Made by a program: the position numbers and the translations under genes. Below the pieces are notes generated by a model. The model was not told the origin of the DNA. It made no database searches and saw nothing but the letters and a program-made list of their open reading frames with translations. Shown one piece after another: positions 15,213 to 24,065 of a stretch of DNA of 44,707 nt. This DNA comes from Desulfurivibrionaceae bacterium (GTDB lineage Bacteria; Desulfobacterota; Desulfobulbia; Desulfobulbales; UBA5123), in NCBI GenBank assembly GCA_030145325.1, contig JAQYVW010000019.1, forward strand, positions 1-44,707, read 5' to 3'. Numbering within the stretch: position 1 is the stretch's first letter; each line of letters starts with the position of its first letter.

Positions 15213-15497
15213 ATGGCTGAAAATATCGATGACATCTCCATTAATTATGAAGACGAAGAAGGAACACAACTGGTCAAGGAACTTGAGAAAGTTATCCTGA
15301 GCCGAGGTAGCTGGACCACCATCGTTTTTCTGTATCAAGATCTTGATCGTAAAACCGGCGAGTTCGGCCCACAGAAAGCAACGATCAGGCGCTACAAGAA
15401 AACCGGCGGCGTATTCCGGCAACAAAGCAAATTCAACATCTCAGGAGCAAAACAGGGGATGCAGATCAGCGAAGCCATGAACAAATGGTTCTCTTAA
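15213..15497 (+). CDS. Small conserved hypothetical protein upstream of metF
   Basis: A 94-residue acidic-then-basic protein with AAGGA 7 bases before the ATG. It has a well-formed, globular-looking sequence: an acidic N terminus (DDISINYEDEEG), a SRGSWTTIVFLYQDLDRKTGEFGP strand-turn section, a basic TIRRYKK, and a C-terminal helix. No membrane segment or signal peptide is present. I have seen this kind of protein as an uncharacterised family in sulfate-reducing Desulfobacterota, but I cannot name it. Its stop lies 29 bases before the metF start, so the two are probably cotranscribed. Confidence 0.8.
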   Translation: MAENIDDISINYEDEEGTQLVKELEKVILSRGSWTTIVFLYQDLDRKTGEFGPQKATIRRYKKTGGVFRQQSKFNISGAKQGMQISEAMNKWFS

Positions 15498-15526
15498 CCA
15501 GCAGCAACTCCAAGCAGGTCCAACAA

Positions 15527-16438
15527 ATGCGTGTCACAGACATTCTTGCCACCACCAAACCAGCCTGTAGCTTTGAATTCTTCCCCCCCAAGACGGCTCC
15601 ACTTCGGGACGAAGTACTTACGGCCATTGATGAATTAATGCCGCTACAGCCATCCTATATCAGCGTTACCTACGGAGCCGGAGGCTCCAGCCGCGATAAC
15701 ACCTTTGATCTGGTTCTACGTGTTCGTGAAAAAACCGGCCTCCCGGTAATATCGCACCTCACTTGCGTTGGTTCAGGAAGAGACGACATACATAACATTC
15801 TGTCCAGGTATGCAGAAAATGGTATCCTCGACATCCTCGCCCTGCGTGGCGACCCGCCTCGCGACCACCACCAACCAGTAGCTGGTGATTTTTCTCAAGC
15901 CGCCGACCTGGTTGCCTTTATCAAAAAAGAGTTTCCGGCAATGAGCGTGGGAGTGGCAGGATTCCCGGAAGGACATCCAGAAACCCCCAACAGGTTAAGG
16001 GAAATGGACTTCCTAAAGGCAAAAATTGATGCTGGCGCTGACTATATCATCACCCAACTTTTTTTCGACAACCGTGATTTTTTTGATTTTTGCCACCGCT
16101 GCGAACTTGCTGGCATCAAGGTTCCAATTATTGCCGGCATCCTGCCGATCACCAACAAATCCGGCATGATCCGCATGGCCGATTTAGCTGCCGGTGCCCG
16201 CATCCCCGCCCCACTTCTGGCAGAAATACAGAAGTGCGAAAATGATGCCGATGTCGAAGAAACAGGCGTCCGCTGGGCGGCCAAACAAATGCACGACCTT
16301 GTTACTCAAGGAGTGGATGGCATCCATCTCTACACCCTGAACAGCGCCACCGCAATCAGACGGATATTTGCAGCAATAGAAGTAGAAGATTCGCAACAAC
16401 TAAGGGAAATGGCCACAAACAAGGATACAAACATCTAA
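15527..16438 (+). CDS. metF: 5,10-methylenetetrahydrofolate reductase
   Basis: A 303-residue TIM-barrel flavoprotein that reduces 5,10-methylene-THF to 5-methyl-THF for methionine synthesis and, in some anaerobes, the Wood-Ljungdahl methyl branch. Family motifs are intact: CSFEFFPPK near the N terminus, VTYGAGGSS, LALRGDPP, GVAGFPEGHP, DAGADYIITQLFFD and the closing GIHLYTLN. I start at the ATG at 15527, after GCAGG 9 bases upstream. The frame is open to 15485, but that would overlap the preceding gene. Length fits the short bacterial type without a regulatory domain. Confidence 0.96.
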   Translation: MRVTDILATTKPACSFEFFPPKTAPLRDEVLTAIDELMPLQPSYISVTYGAGGSSRDNTFDLVLRVREKTGLPVISHLTCVGSGRDDIHNILSRYAENGILDILALRGDPPRDHHQPVAGDFSQAADLVAFIKKEFPAMSVGVAGFPEGHPETPNRLREMDFLKAKIDAGADYIITQLFFDNRDFFDFCHRCELAGIKVPIIAGILPITNKSGMIRMADLAAGARIPAPLLAEIQKCENDADVEETGVRWAAKQMHDLVTQGVDGIHLYTLNSATAIRRIFAAIEVEDSQQLREMATNKDTNI

Positions 16439-16453
16439 CGTCAGGGTTGGGAA

Positions 16454-16948
16454 CTATTTATCCCCATCGGTTGCGAAAAAGGAATCAACAACCGTTCGCC
16501 ACCACCCCTTGCCCTTATTCTTATCACCAACCAACCGAAACAGGCAACTTACTTGCTCATCAGTGGAATCGGCTAAGAACTCAACCCCGAGATGAAATGG
16601 CTTTGGCTCGTTTCCCTCTCCAATAATCCGATCAAAACGAACGGGGCGCACAGGAATGGAGATTGACTCAAGATCACTCTCATCTTCAGACGGCAACTGG
16701 ACTTGTAAGTGTAAAACATAGGAAGGATTATCCTGCGGGGAATAAAAAAAGTGGCTACTTTCAACCCGGATCTGTTCGACGGCCAGCCCGGCACCGTACA
16801 AAGAAATATCAAGAATTTCTCCCGGCGATGAAGCAACGACAATCTCACCCTGCCGCCCCCGGCGCAAAACCAATGTCACCGGAAGCTTGCCATTAATCCG
16901 CGCAGCACGGCGACGCTCTTTCAAAAGGAACTTTTTGGCTGTAGCCAT
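16454..16948 (-). CDS. PilZ domain protein
   Basis: A 164-residue protein with a single PilZ domain. Both c-di-GMP contact motifs are present: RxxxR within ERRRAARIN (Arg13, Arg17) and DxSxxG in ILDISLYGAGL. It should therefore bind c-di-GMP. No other domain is evident; the C terminus carries a Lys-rich KNKGKGWW segment. It converges on metF, with 15 bases between stops. Together with the CheY-like and CheX proteins it hints at local surface-behaviour control, perhaps of the polysaccharide locus. Target unknown. Confidence 0.88.
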   Translation of the reverse strand: MATAKKFLLKERRRAARINGKLPVTLVLRRGRQGEIVVASSPGEILDISLYGAGLAVEQIRVESSHFFYSPQDNPSYVLHLQVQLPSEDESDLESISIPVRPVRFDRIIGEGNEPKPFHLGVEFLADSTDEQVSCLFRLVGDKNKGKGWWRTVVDSFFATDGDK

Positions 16949-17334
16949 GTCCTCTTCCGCCCCCTCTTAACGCGAAAACCGTCCACCGCAAAACAGACAG
17001 ACATTCAATATTGAAAACTCATCACCATGCTACCCTCGTAACAGTCTGATGTCAAAGAAAAAAATTGCCCCAACAAGAACTCGCAGCTCAATATTTGCTC
17101 AATTTTCTGCCCTTGAATCAAATTCCCATTAGCGGTCATACCAAAAGAGCGATAAATAAGGGGCAACAAACACTTTTACCTCAACCCTTGCCATCCACCA
17201 CAACTTAGGCTAAATCTTTTAGCTGTTTTCCGGCAAGGATCACCTCAAAGATGAAATGCGATGAAATTGTGCAACGATTTTTTTTGCTTACAAGAGGCGA
17301 CGTGGAGAGCATAGTTGTGCTATGTGATTCAAGT

Positions 17335-17381
17335 TGTAACGCCGCAGGAGAAAAAAATGGCTATCAAGATGCGGCGTTACA
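17335..17381. repeat. 12-bp inverted repeat in the PilZ/CheY intergenic region
   Basis: TGTAACGCCGCA (17335-17346) and TGCGGCGTTACA (17370-17381) are exact reverse complements, 23 bases apart. A smaller CATAG/CTATG dyad lies just upstream near 17310. This 565-base gap (16949-17513) holds no gene I can support. The layered dyads look like an intergenic REP-type unit, but only one copy is present in the window. Confidence 0.5.
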
Positions 17382-17513
17382 GAGTTGACGTAACACCAGG
17401 TAAACACCTTATGATTGTTTTGCTCGTCACCCCACGAACTCAACTGTGAAATTGCTCCATTTCCTACTGAAGAGAAAGAATTTCCCCACCATATTAAATT
17501 TGCTATCAACAAA

Positions 17514-17912
17514 ATGCCTGATTCAACCATAAACATTCTTGTCGTCGATGATTCGATGTTCATGCGCCACATCATCAAGAAACATCTCGCCAGATGTGGT
17601 TATCTAAACATCTCTGAAGCTGCGGATGGGGCAAAGGCATTGCTGATCATGCGTCAAAAAACTATCGATGTTGTTATCTCCGACTGGTGCATGCCGGGCA
17701 TGCATGGCATTGACTTGCTGAAAGCAATCCGCGGCGACCAATCCCTTCACCACACTCCGTTTATCATGCTAACCGCTGAGGCCCAACCGCACCTTTTGCA
17801 GGAAGCGCATGCCGCCAAAGTCAGCGCCTACATCACCAAGCCGTTTACCTGTAGCCAACTCCGTAAAGAACTTAGCAGAATGGTGCAATCCCTCCGGCAA
17901 ACAAAAAATTGA
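17514..17912 (+). CDS. CheY-like single-domain response regulator
   Basis: A 132-residue receiver domain and nothing else. The acidic pocket VVDDS, the phospho-acceptor Asp in VVISDWCMPGMHG, the switch Thr in IMLTAEA and the Lys in ITKPF are all intact, so it should be phosphorylatable. Beginning MPDSTINILVVDDS, it fits the usual length from the ATG at 17514; the frame is open about 100 bases upstream from a TTG. No good ribosome binding site is visible. There is no kinase beside it; a CheX-type phosphatase lies at 39179. Confidence 0.9.
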   Translation: MPDSTINILVVDDSMFMRHIIKKHLARCGYLNISEAADGAKALLIMRQKTIDVVISDWCMPGMHGIDLLKAIRGDQSLHHTPFIMLTAEAQPHLLQEAHAAKVSAYITKPFTCSQLRKELSRMVQSLRQTKN

Positions 17913-18126
17913 CAACCACCGGCAATTCATATAGAACATGCAGATAATTTTGCAAAAGTTACATTTATTGATTTGTAAGGTTTCCATTGTACTGATAAAA
18001 TCGCTGCCGAGATAGTAGACCAAGTGGAAACTTCTCGAAGTGGTAGTATGGCCCGATTGATTGGCATGTGGAGCAGGGGTTGGGCCACCACGACGCATTA
18101 GATCGAAATTTCCACACCCATATCCC

Positions 18127-18151
18127 AATTGTTGATTAACAAACAACAATT
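18127..18151. promoter_or_regulatory. 8-bp dyad upstream of msbA
   Basis: AATTGTTG and CAACAATT flank a 9-base A-rich spacer, 37 bases before the msbA start. Position suggests an operator or leader hairpin. The msbA ATG has no clear Shine-Dalgarno sequence, so leader structure could matter. Tentative. Confidence 0.3.
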
Positions 18152-18187
18152 CCAACCAACCAGCCCACTCACGACGGCATAATCGCC

Positions 18188-19909
18188 ATGCACAATCAGG
18201 AACTTAGAAAAAGGCTTTGGCAATTTCTAAAGCCGTACAAATCTAAACTGATCCTTGCCATCTTCAGCATGGTACTGGTTTCAGCCTTTGGTTCCGCCCA
18301 GGCCTATATTGTTAAACCCCTCCTCGACGAAATATTTTTCAACAAAAATGAGGAAATGCTTAACATTCTACCCTTTGCTTTAACGGCAGTTTTTCTGCTG
18401 AAAGGAATCTTCTATTACACTTATACCTACACCTTGGACACCATCGGGCAGTGTATTATCAGGGATATGCGGGAAAAGATATTCGCACATATTCACTCCC
18501 TGCCCATCTCCTTTTTTCACCACACCCCCACCGGTGAGCTGATCTCCCGGGTGGTAAACGATGCCACCCTTATCCAAATGGCAGTCTCTCGCGCCATTGT
18601 CGGCATCCTTAAAGACCTCCTCCAGGTCTTCGGGTTACTGTTTGTCATCTTCTATCTCAACTGGCAACTGGCCCTCATTTCTCTGATCTTCATGCCCATG
18701 GCCGTTGTGCCTATTTTACATTTTGGCAAAAAATTCCGAAAACTCAGTATCACCAATCAGCAGACGGTGGCGGAAGTATCAAATATTCTGCACGAAACCA
18801 TCACTGGCCATCGCATCGTTAAGGCGTTCGGGATGGAAAAATACGAGATTAGTAAATTCTCCAAAACCATTGATAAATTGTTCAAGGTCATTGTCAAAGA
18901 TATCCGTATCAACAGCCTCCAACATCCATTAATGGAGCTGATCGGCGGAGTAATTATCGCCGGCATTATCTGGTATGGCGGCCACCAGGTCTTGATTGGG
19001 CAATCAACCCCCGGCACCTTTATCGCCTTCCTTACCACTTTGATCATGATCTACGACCCGATCAAAAGTGTCGGCAATATCAATAGCCCTCTCCAGCAAG
19101 GAATGGCTGCGGCAGATAGGATTTTCGGCCTCTTGGACATCAAGGCCGAGATCGAAGACCGTGCCGATGCCATTGATTTGCCCTCCTTCCACCAGAGCAT
19201 TGATTTTCGTCATATCCATTTCAGTTATGACGGCAAAAACCCTGTCCTTGAAGATATCAACATCAAAGCAAAGGCCGGGGAGATTATTGCCTTGGTTGGC
19301 ACCAGTGGCGGCGGCAAGTCAACCCTCGCCAACCTGCTGCCCCGTTTTTTCGAAGTAAGCCAAGGGCAAATTGTCATTGATGGTCACGACATCCGGGATG
19401 TCACCATGAACTCACTGCGCAAGCAAATGGCTATCGTTACCCAACAGACCATCCTCTTCAACGACACCGTCCGCAACAACATCGCTTACGGGGACCCCAC
19501 TCGACCGGATGAGGAAATCGCCGCCGCCGCCAAGGCTGCCCACGCCCTTGACTTTATCTGTGATCTCCCGGACGGTTTTGATACCATGATCGGCGAATCA
19601 GGAGCGCGACTATCCGGTGGTCAGCAGCAACGCATCTCCATTGCCAGGGCCTTATTAAAAGACGCCCCCATCCTTATCTTAGACGAAGCGACCTCAGCCC
19701 TTGACACGGAGTCAGAACGAGAAGTACAGAAGGCTTTGGAAAACCTGATGAAAGACAGAACGACCTTTGTCATCGCCCACCGGCTTTCAACCATCACCCA
19801 TGCTGACAGGATCATGGTATTACAAAATGGCAAAATAACCGAAGAAGGATCCCATGAAGAGTTGATGGCCACCGACGGGGTCTACACCATGTTACGAAAT
19901 ATGCAGTAA
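18188..19909 (+). CDS. msbA: MsbA-type lipid/oligosaccharide ABC exporter
   Basis: A 573-residue half-transporter: a six-helix exporter domain over roughly residues 15-310, then an ATPase. Walker [10 protein letters not shown] is at 371-379, signature LSGGQQQR, Walker [13 protein letters not shown] and H-loop IAHRLSTI are all intact. MsbA homodimers flip lipid A-core or other lipid-linked glycans across the inner membrane. It heads the plus-strand run msbA, UDP-glucuronate decarboxylase, GT2 that borders the polysaccharide locus, so a glycolipid substrate is likely. The assignment to MsbA rather than another lipid exporter rests on sequence style and context. Confidence 0.88.
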   Translation: MHNQELRKRLWQFLKPYKSKLILAIFSMVLVSAFGSAQAYIVKPLLDEIFFNKNEEMLNILPFALTAVFLLKGIFYYTYTYTLDTIGQCIIRDMREKIFAHIHSLPISFFHHTPTGELISRVVNDATLIQMAVSRAIVGILKDLLQVFGLLFVIFYLNWQLALISLIFMPMAVVPILHFGKKFRKLSITNQQTVAEVSNILHETITGHRIVKAFGMEKYEISKFSKTIDKLFKVIVKDIRINSLQHPLMELIGGVIIAGIIWYGGHQVLIGQSTPGTFIAFLTTLIMIYDPIKSVGNINSPLQQGMAAADRIFGLLDIKAEIEDRADAIDLPSFHQSIDFRHIHFSYDGKNPVLEDINIKAKAGEIIALVGTSGGGKSTLANLLPRFFEVSQGQIVIDGHDIRDVTMNSLRKQMAIVTQQTILFNDTVRNNIAYGDPTRPDEEIAAAAKAAHALDFICDLPDGFDTMIGESGARLSGGQQQRISIARALLKDAPILILDEATSALDTESEREVQKALENLMKDRTTFVIAHRLSTITHADRIMVLQNGKITEEGSHEELMATDGVYTMLRNMQ

Positions 19910-19940
19910 TCCCCAAGCTAAGGGAATACAGGGAAAAACA

Positions 19941-20909
19941 ATGAAACCACAATCAAGAAAACGTGTACTGGTCACCGGCGGCGCTGGCTTTGTCGGCTCC
20001 CACCTCTGCGAACGGCTGTTAAAAGATGGTCATGAAGTTGTTTGCGTTGATAATTTCTTCACCGGCACCAAGGACAATGTTCTCCACCTTCTCGACAACC
20101 CACTCTTCGAGATCATTCGCCACGATGTAACCTTTCCGCTCTATATCGAGATTGATGAAATTTACAACCTGGCCTGCCCGGCCTCACCAATCCACTACCA
20201 ACACGATCCGGTGCAAACCACGAAAACCAGTGTCCATGGCGCCATTAACATGCTGGGGTTGGCCAAGAGAGTCGGAGCCAAAATATTTCAAGCCTCCACC
20301 AGTGAGGTGTATGGAGATCCGGAAATACATCCACAACCGGAATCCTATTGGGGAAGCGTCAACCCCATCGGTTTTCGCTCCTGTTACGATGAGGGAAAAC
20401 GATGCGCGGAGACCCTCTTTTTCGACTATCACCGCCAACACAACTTACGGATAAAAGTCGCCAGAATTTTTAATACTTACGGCCCCAATATGCACCCCAA
20501 TGATGGCCGGGTAGTTTCAAACTTCATTGTCCAGGCCCTGCAGAACCAACCAATCACCGTTTACGGCGACGGTTCTCAATCCCGTTCCTTCTGTTATGTT
20601 GACGAATTAATCGAGGTCTTTATCCGCCTGATGGCCTCACCAGACGATTTTACCGGCCCAGTCAACACCGGCAACCCCAACGAATTCACCATTCTCGAAC
20701 TGGCCGAAAAGGTCATTGCCCTCACTGGCTCGAAATCGGAAATCATCCGGAAACCTCTCCCCTCCGACGATCCTCGCCAGCGCCAACCGGATATCCGTCT
20801 TGCCCAGGAAAAACTGGGATGGACACCGACCATCCAGTTGGAAGAAGGGTTAAACAAAACCATTCCATATTTTGCCGAGCTGCTTAAACGAACCCACCAA
20901 CCCCGGTAA
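19941..20909 (+). CDS. UDP-glucuronate decarboxylase (UDP-xylose synthase)
   Basis: A 322-residue short-chain dehydrogenase/reductase of the UXS type, converting UDP-glucuronate to UDP-xylose. The NAD-binding [10 protein letters not shown] starts at about residue 12, followed by [14 protein letters not shown], the catalytic STSEVYGDP, and SCYDEGKR with the YxxxK pair. [11 protein letters not shown] and the family C terminus are also present. AGGGA lies about 6 bases before the ATG. It supplies a pentose donor for the glycosyltransferases here. UDP-4-keto-pentose forms are possible, but the sequence is closest to UXS. Confidence 0.93.
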   Translation: MKPQSRKRVLVTGGAGFVGSHLCERLLKDGHEVVCVDNFFTGTKDNVLHLLDNPLFEIIRHDVTFPLYIEIDEIYNLACPASPIHYQHDPVQTTKTSVHGAINMLGLAKRVGAKIFQASTSEVYGDPEIHPQPESYWGSVNPIGFRSCYDEGKRCAETLFFDYHRQHNLRIKVARIFNTYGPNMHPNDGRVVSNFIVQALQNQPITVYGDGSQSRSFCYVDELIEVFIRLMASPDDFTGPVNTGNPNEFTILELAEKVIALTGSKSEIIRKPLPSDDPRQRQPDIRLAQEKLGWTPTIQLEEGLNKTIPYFAELLKRTHQPR

Positions 20910-20931
20910 AACAAGCCCATAACCGCCAACC

Positions 20932-21792
20932 ATGCCCCCAACCATTTCCGTCATCATTGTCAACTACAACACTGCCGATCACCTGGCGAGGTGCCTTCCT
21001 TCCGTTCTAGCCCAGCAGGGTCCATCTTTCGAGATCCTGGTTGTAGACAACGCCTCCCAGGACAACAGCGTTGAAATGATCAGATCTCAATTCCCATCCG
21101 TCACCCTGATCAGCAGCCCCCAAAACCTTGGCTTTGCCAAGGCGAACAACCTGGCCCTCGAACAAGCAAGGGGGCAATACATCTATTTTCTTAATCCAGA
21201 CACCGAAGTCAGAAAAAACACCTTCAGCACCATGCTTTCCTTTATGGATTCAACCCCCAAGGTAGGCATGGCCGGCACCGCCATCTTCTACCCCAACAAC
21301 ACCCCGCAATCGTCTGTGGAATATCACTACCCAGGACAACGCTACACCCACAACGAACTAAACAACCTCCCCGGCCAAATTGCCTGGCTGCTGGGGGCCA
21401 GTCTCATTGTTCGCAGCAAAATAATCAAAAAAATCGGTGGGTTCAGCGAAGACTATTTTCTGTATGGAGAAGACATCGATCTTGGCCTAAGCGTTCGCAA
21501 GGCGGGATGGGAACTGGCGGTAATAGAGAATGCAGAAATCGTGCATTGGGAGGGGCAGAGTGAACGGCAAACCTTGCCCATAGAGGTATGGAAGAAGAAA
21601 TTCAAGGCAGAAATGCTCTTCTACCAAAAACATTACAGCCAGCAGACAATTCGAGCCATCAAAAGGGCTAACATCCGCCAGGCCCGCTGGCGCATTGTCA
21701 CCCTGACCCTCACCATGCCCTTCATGGGTGACAAAACAGAGGCCAGGGCCAAGCTCGCCAGATACAAATTAGCTCTCCACGCCTACCATTGA
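20932..21792 (+). CDS. Family 2 glycosyltransferase (WbbL-like)
   Basis: A 286-residue GT-A enzyme. It opens PTISVIIVNYNTADHL, with DNASQDNS, NLGFAKANNLAL and the metal-binding YFLNPDTEV (variant DxD), then WLLGASLIVRS and FLYGEDIDLGLSVRKAGW. These are hallmarks of rhamnosyltransferase-like GT2 proteins. It adds a sugar from a nucleotide donor at the cytoplasmic face; donor and acceptor cannot be read from sequence. It is 22 bases after the decarboxylase. Its TGA directly abuts the stop of the convergent gene. Confidence 0.92.
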   Translation: MPPTISVIIVNYNTADHLARCLPSVLAQQGPSFEILVVDNASQDNSVEMIRSQFPSVTLISSPQNLGFAKANNLALEQARGQYIYFLNPDTEVRKNTFSTMLSFMDSTPKVGMAGTAIFYPNNTPQSSVEYHYPGQRYTHNELNNLPGQIAWLLGASLIVRSKIIKKIGGFSEDYFLYGEDIDLGLSVRKAGWELAVIENAEIVHWEGQSERQTLPIEVWKKKFKAEMLFYQKHYSQQTIRAIKRANIRQARWRIVTLTLTMPFMGDKTEARAKLARYKLALHAYH

Positions 21793-22953
21793 TCAAGTTT
21801 CCAGCAGCCCCAAAAGACGAAAAACCTTATCAAAACGCGTCTCCCAGGTATGTTCAGCCAAGGCCCGCCGGTAACTACCTTGACGAATGGCATCAGCCTT
21901 GGCCGGATTGGCGAGCAAATCATTAATCATCGCCACCATTTCCTCGAAGTTTCGGTAAGTGACAATCTCCTCACCCAAGCGGAAACAACGCTCAAGTTCT
22001 GGATGATATTCGGTTAGATACAGACCGCCACTCATGGGAATTTCAAAATCACGGCCTTTGAGACAATATGTTTCGTCCAGGCCATCTACACCGCCAAAGC
22101 CCAAATTAATCTTGCTTCGGGAATACATTCGCACCATCTCATCCGTAGCCAATGGCCCGTTTGGCCAGCCGTAACCATAGGCCTCAACCCCGATCCCGGC
22201 CGCCTGCAACCGCGCAATGATTTGCGGGCGATTGCCATAGCACTGGCCAACAAAAGAAACATCGATGGATCTATCCACCGGGTAAGGACGATGCACGCTG
22301 GCGTCAGCACCTTCCGGGAGATACAGAGGCGTCGCCCCCTCAACGCAATATTTTTCCAGGGCATCCTCGGTGCTGGTCCAACAGATATCAAAATGTTTAC
22401 AGATATCCCTCACGCCAATAACTTGCCCACCCCGCTTCGCGCCAACAAAAGCCTCCTTGTCGTTGAGGGCCAGATTGACCATCGGCACCCCGAGACCGGC
22501 CATGGCCCGAACCGTTTCGGGCAGAACCACCTCCCCTGAAAGGTAAGAGAAAATAACGTCAACGCCCTCCCCCTTCACCCACGCCGTAACCTTGGCGAGC
22601 AGGGCTTCGTTCATGGCCTGTTTCAGTTTGCCATGCCACCCTTTGCTCTGATGATTAAACTCATCGGCCCAATCATAATGGCGCACGGTCCCAAACTGGC
22701 GCAGGGGCGGCAACAAGGCCTCTTTTTCCCAGTTATAATGATGAAACAAGGCCAGGATCCGCAAGTCACCCTTACCCTTAAGCTGACAATTGGGCAACCG
22801 CAGCTTACACAAGCGCCGAATCTCATCATCATCGGGAACAACCAACCCTTCCCTGACAAAAATATCATGGTACCGGCGTTGTTCCCAGGCAAGATTGGCG
22901 GCATTCCGCCAACGACGAAAACGGTGCCGATATTTTCTTAATGGATCATTCAT
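21793..22953 (-). CDS. CgeB-like glycosyltransferase (GT4-type, Glyco_trans_1_2)
   Basis: A 386-residue GT-B protein. The N-terminal half has LRILALFHHYNWEKEALLPPLRQFG and DVIFSYLSG. The C-terminal half carries DVSFVGQCYGNRPQIIARL, SKINLGFGG, LKGRDFEIPMSGGLYLTEY and a closing HTWETRFDKVFRLL, as in the CgeB/spore-maturation-like glycosyltransferases. Donor unknown. It is the last gene of the long minus operon. The MITE at 22980 separates it from the GT-D gene; without the insert and its duplicated site the gap would be about 27 bases. Confidence 0.85.
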   Translation of the reverse strand: MNDPLRKYRHRFRRWRNAANLAWEQRRYHDIFVREGLVVPDDDEIRRLCKLRLPNCQLKGKGDLRILALFHHYNWEKEALLPPLRQFGTVRHYDWADEFNHQSKGWHGKLKQAMNEALLAKVTAWVKGEGVDVIFSYLSGEVVLPETVRAMAGLGVPMVNLALNDKEAFVGAKRGGQVIGVRDICKHFDICWTSTEDALEKYCVEGATPLYLPEGADASVHRPYPVDRSIDVSFVGQCYGNRPQIIARLQAAGIGVEAYGYGWPNGPLATDEMVRMYSRSKINLGFGGVDGLDETYCLKGRDFEIPMSGGLYLTEYHPELERCFRLGEEIVTYRNFEEMVAMINDLLANPAKADAIRQGSYRRALAEHTWETRFDKVFRLLGLLET

Positions 22954-22979
22954 GACAAATGCCTAAACCAACGTAAAAG

Positions 22980-23135
22980 GTAACTACTCACGGGGGCGTG
23001 GCTAATTCTCCCAATATGAGCGTAATTTTAACTGTTTGCAGGGGGCCGGAGATGAAAGGCATCGTTCTGCGAAACATACATTGGTATGTGAGCAGGGCGA
23101 TAACGCGGCAGATTCGGTACCCTGTGAGCAGTTAC
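22980..23135. mobile_element. MITE copy 1 (156 bp, IS66-type ends, 8-bp target duplication)
   Basis: Termini GTAACTACTCACGGGG and, at the other end, CCCTGTGAGCAGTTAC are imperfect inverted repeats (14 of 16 match). The element is flanked by an exact 8-bp duplication, CGTAAAAG, at 22972-22979 and 23136-23143. It contains an ACATAC/GTATGT hairpin and no ORF. GTAA ends with 8-bp duplications are the IS66-family pattern, so an IS66 transposase acting in trans is the likely mover. It sits between two cotranscribed glycosyltransferase genes. Confidence 0.88.
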
Positions 23136-23144
23136 CGTAAAAGA

Positions 23145-24065
23145 TCACTTCCAAATGGTATACATGCGCGCACCATTGGACTTATCCTCACGACAATTCA
23201 TCATATTAAGGACATGACCAGCGTCAATGGCTGGAATCTTAAGGGTCTCGGCAACATCAACACAGGCCAGCAGGGCACCGATCCCGGCCCCCAAAAGGCA
23301 TAAATCTACATCTGGTGGAATCATACCGATAATCTCATCCCGCATCTCCTGCCAGCGGGTGGCAACAAAAGAGTCGGGAATTTTAACAAACGATAAACGG
23401 GGTACACAACCAAGACGCGCAAACCACTGCTGACAGGCATCAAGATTACAGGTGGAATTGATCACACAGAGATGCCGGTCTTGCATCAGGTCGGCAAAGC
23501 GAGGCGAAGAGAGATAAGCATAAACCGCATAAAAAGGGATATAGTTATCGGCAGTAAGGCTCAAACCCTGACCGGCCAGGAACTCAAGGAATTGGTGGGC
23601 TGAACCATCGCCTGCTGATTTACGTAAAAATGAGAAAATTCCGCGCCGGGGAGGAGTGCTATTGCCTTGATGAATAAGGGGAGCCAACCACCCACTCTTA
23701 CTCAACCGCTGCAACATCTCAACATGAAAGGGAATGGCCTGCCGAATGGCGGCCACCGACTCAGCCTGTTTGTATAACCCGTTACAGCTAAGACTCTGGG
23801 CATAGAAGGCGTACTCACCATCCGCGAAACGAACAATGGGCGCGGCCTGTCCAGACTCCAGTCGTTCGCGGAGAAGAGTATCCAACTTGTCCAGATAATC
23901 TTGACCACTACGGATTTCCGCAGAGAAAAGAGCCGTCTCTTCAATACTTAACTGAGCGCCAAAAAGCTTAAAAACCGGATCGTTATCAATCCCATCAATA
24001 TCTAGTTTGTCAAAGCGAAAACCGCCGCTCTGCAAGAGTCGCTCAAGGTAATATTTTTCAGCCAT
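23145..24065 (-). CDS. GT-D fold glycosyltransferase-like protein
   Basis: A 306-residue protein. Its central APIVRFADGEYAFYAQSL followed by CNGLYKQAESVAAIRQAI resembles the start of GT-D fold glycosyltransferases (the former DUF1792), and its C-terminal DLCLLGAGIGALLACVDVAETLKIPAIDAGHVLN resembles their nucleotide-sugar-side strand and His motif. Function as a glucosyl-type transferase is inferred from the fold match and from flanking glycosyltransferases. I start at the ATG at 24065 (MAEKYYLERLL), overlapping the upstream GT4 stop by 8 bases; an alternative start is 24 bases upstream. The 3' flank holds the MITE. Confidence 0.65.
   Translation of the reverse strand: MAEKYYLERLLQSGGFRFDKLDIDGIDNDPVFKLFGAQLSIEETALFSAEIRSGQDYLDKLDTLLRERLESGQAAPIVRFADGEYAFYAQSLSCNGLYKQAESVAAIRQAIPFHVEMLQRLSKSGWLAPLIHQGNSTPPRRGIFSFLRKSAGDGSAHQFLEFLAGQGLSLTADNYIPFYAVYAYLSSPRFADLMQDRHLCVINSTCNLDACQQWFARLGCVPRLSFVKIPDSFVATRWQEMRDEIIGMIPPDVDLCLLGAGIGALLACVDVAETLKIPAIDAGHVLNMMNCREDKSNGARMYTIWK

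Noticed and set aside
17415-17513. N-terminal extension of the CheY-like protein from a TTG
   Set aside because: The receiver domain begins at the ATG at 17514; the extra 33 residues are unlike any known receiver N terminus and have no binding site.
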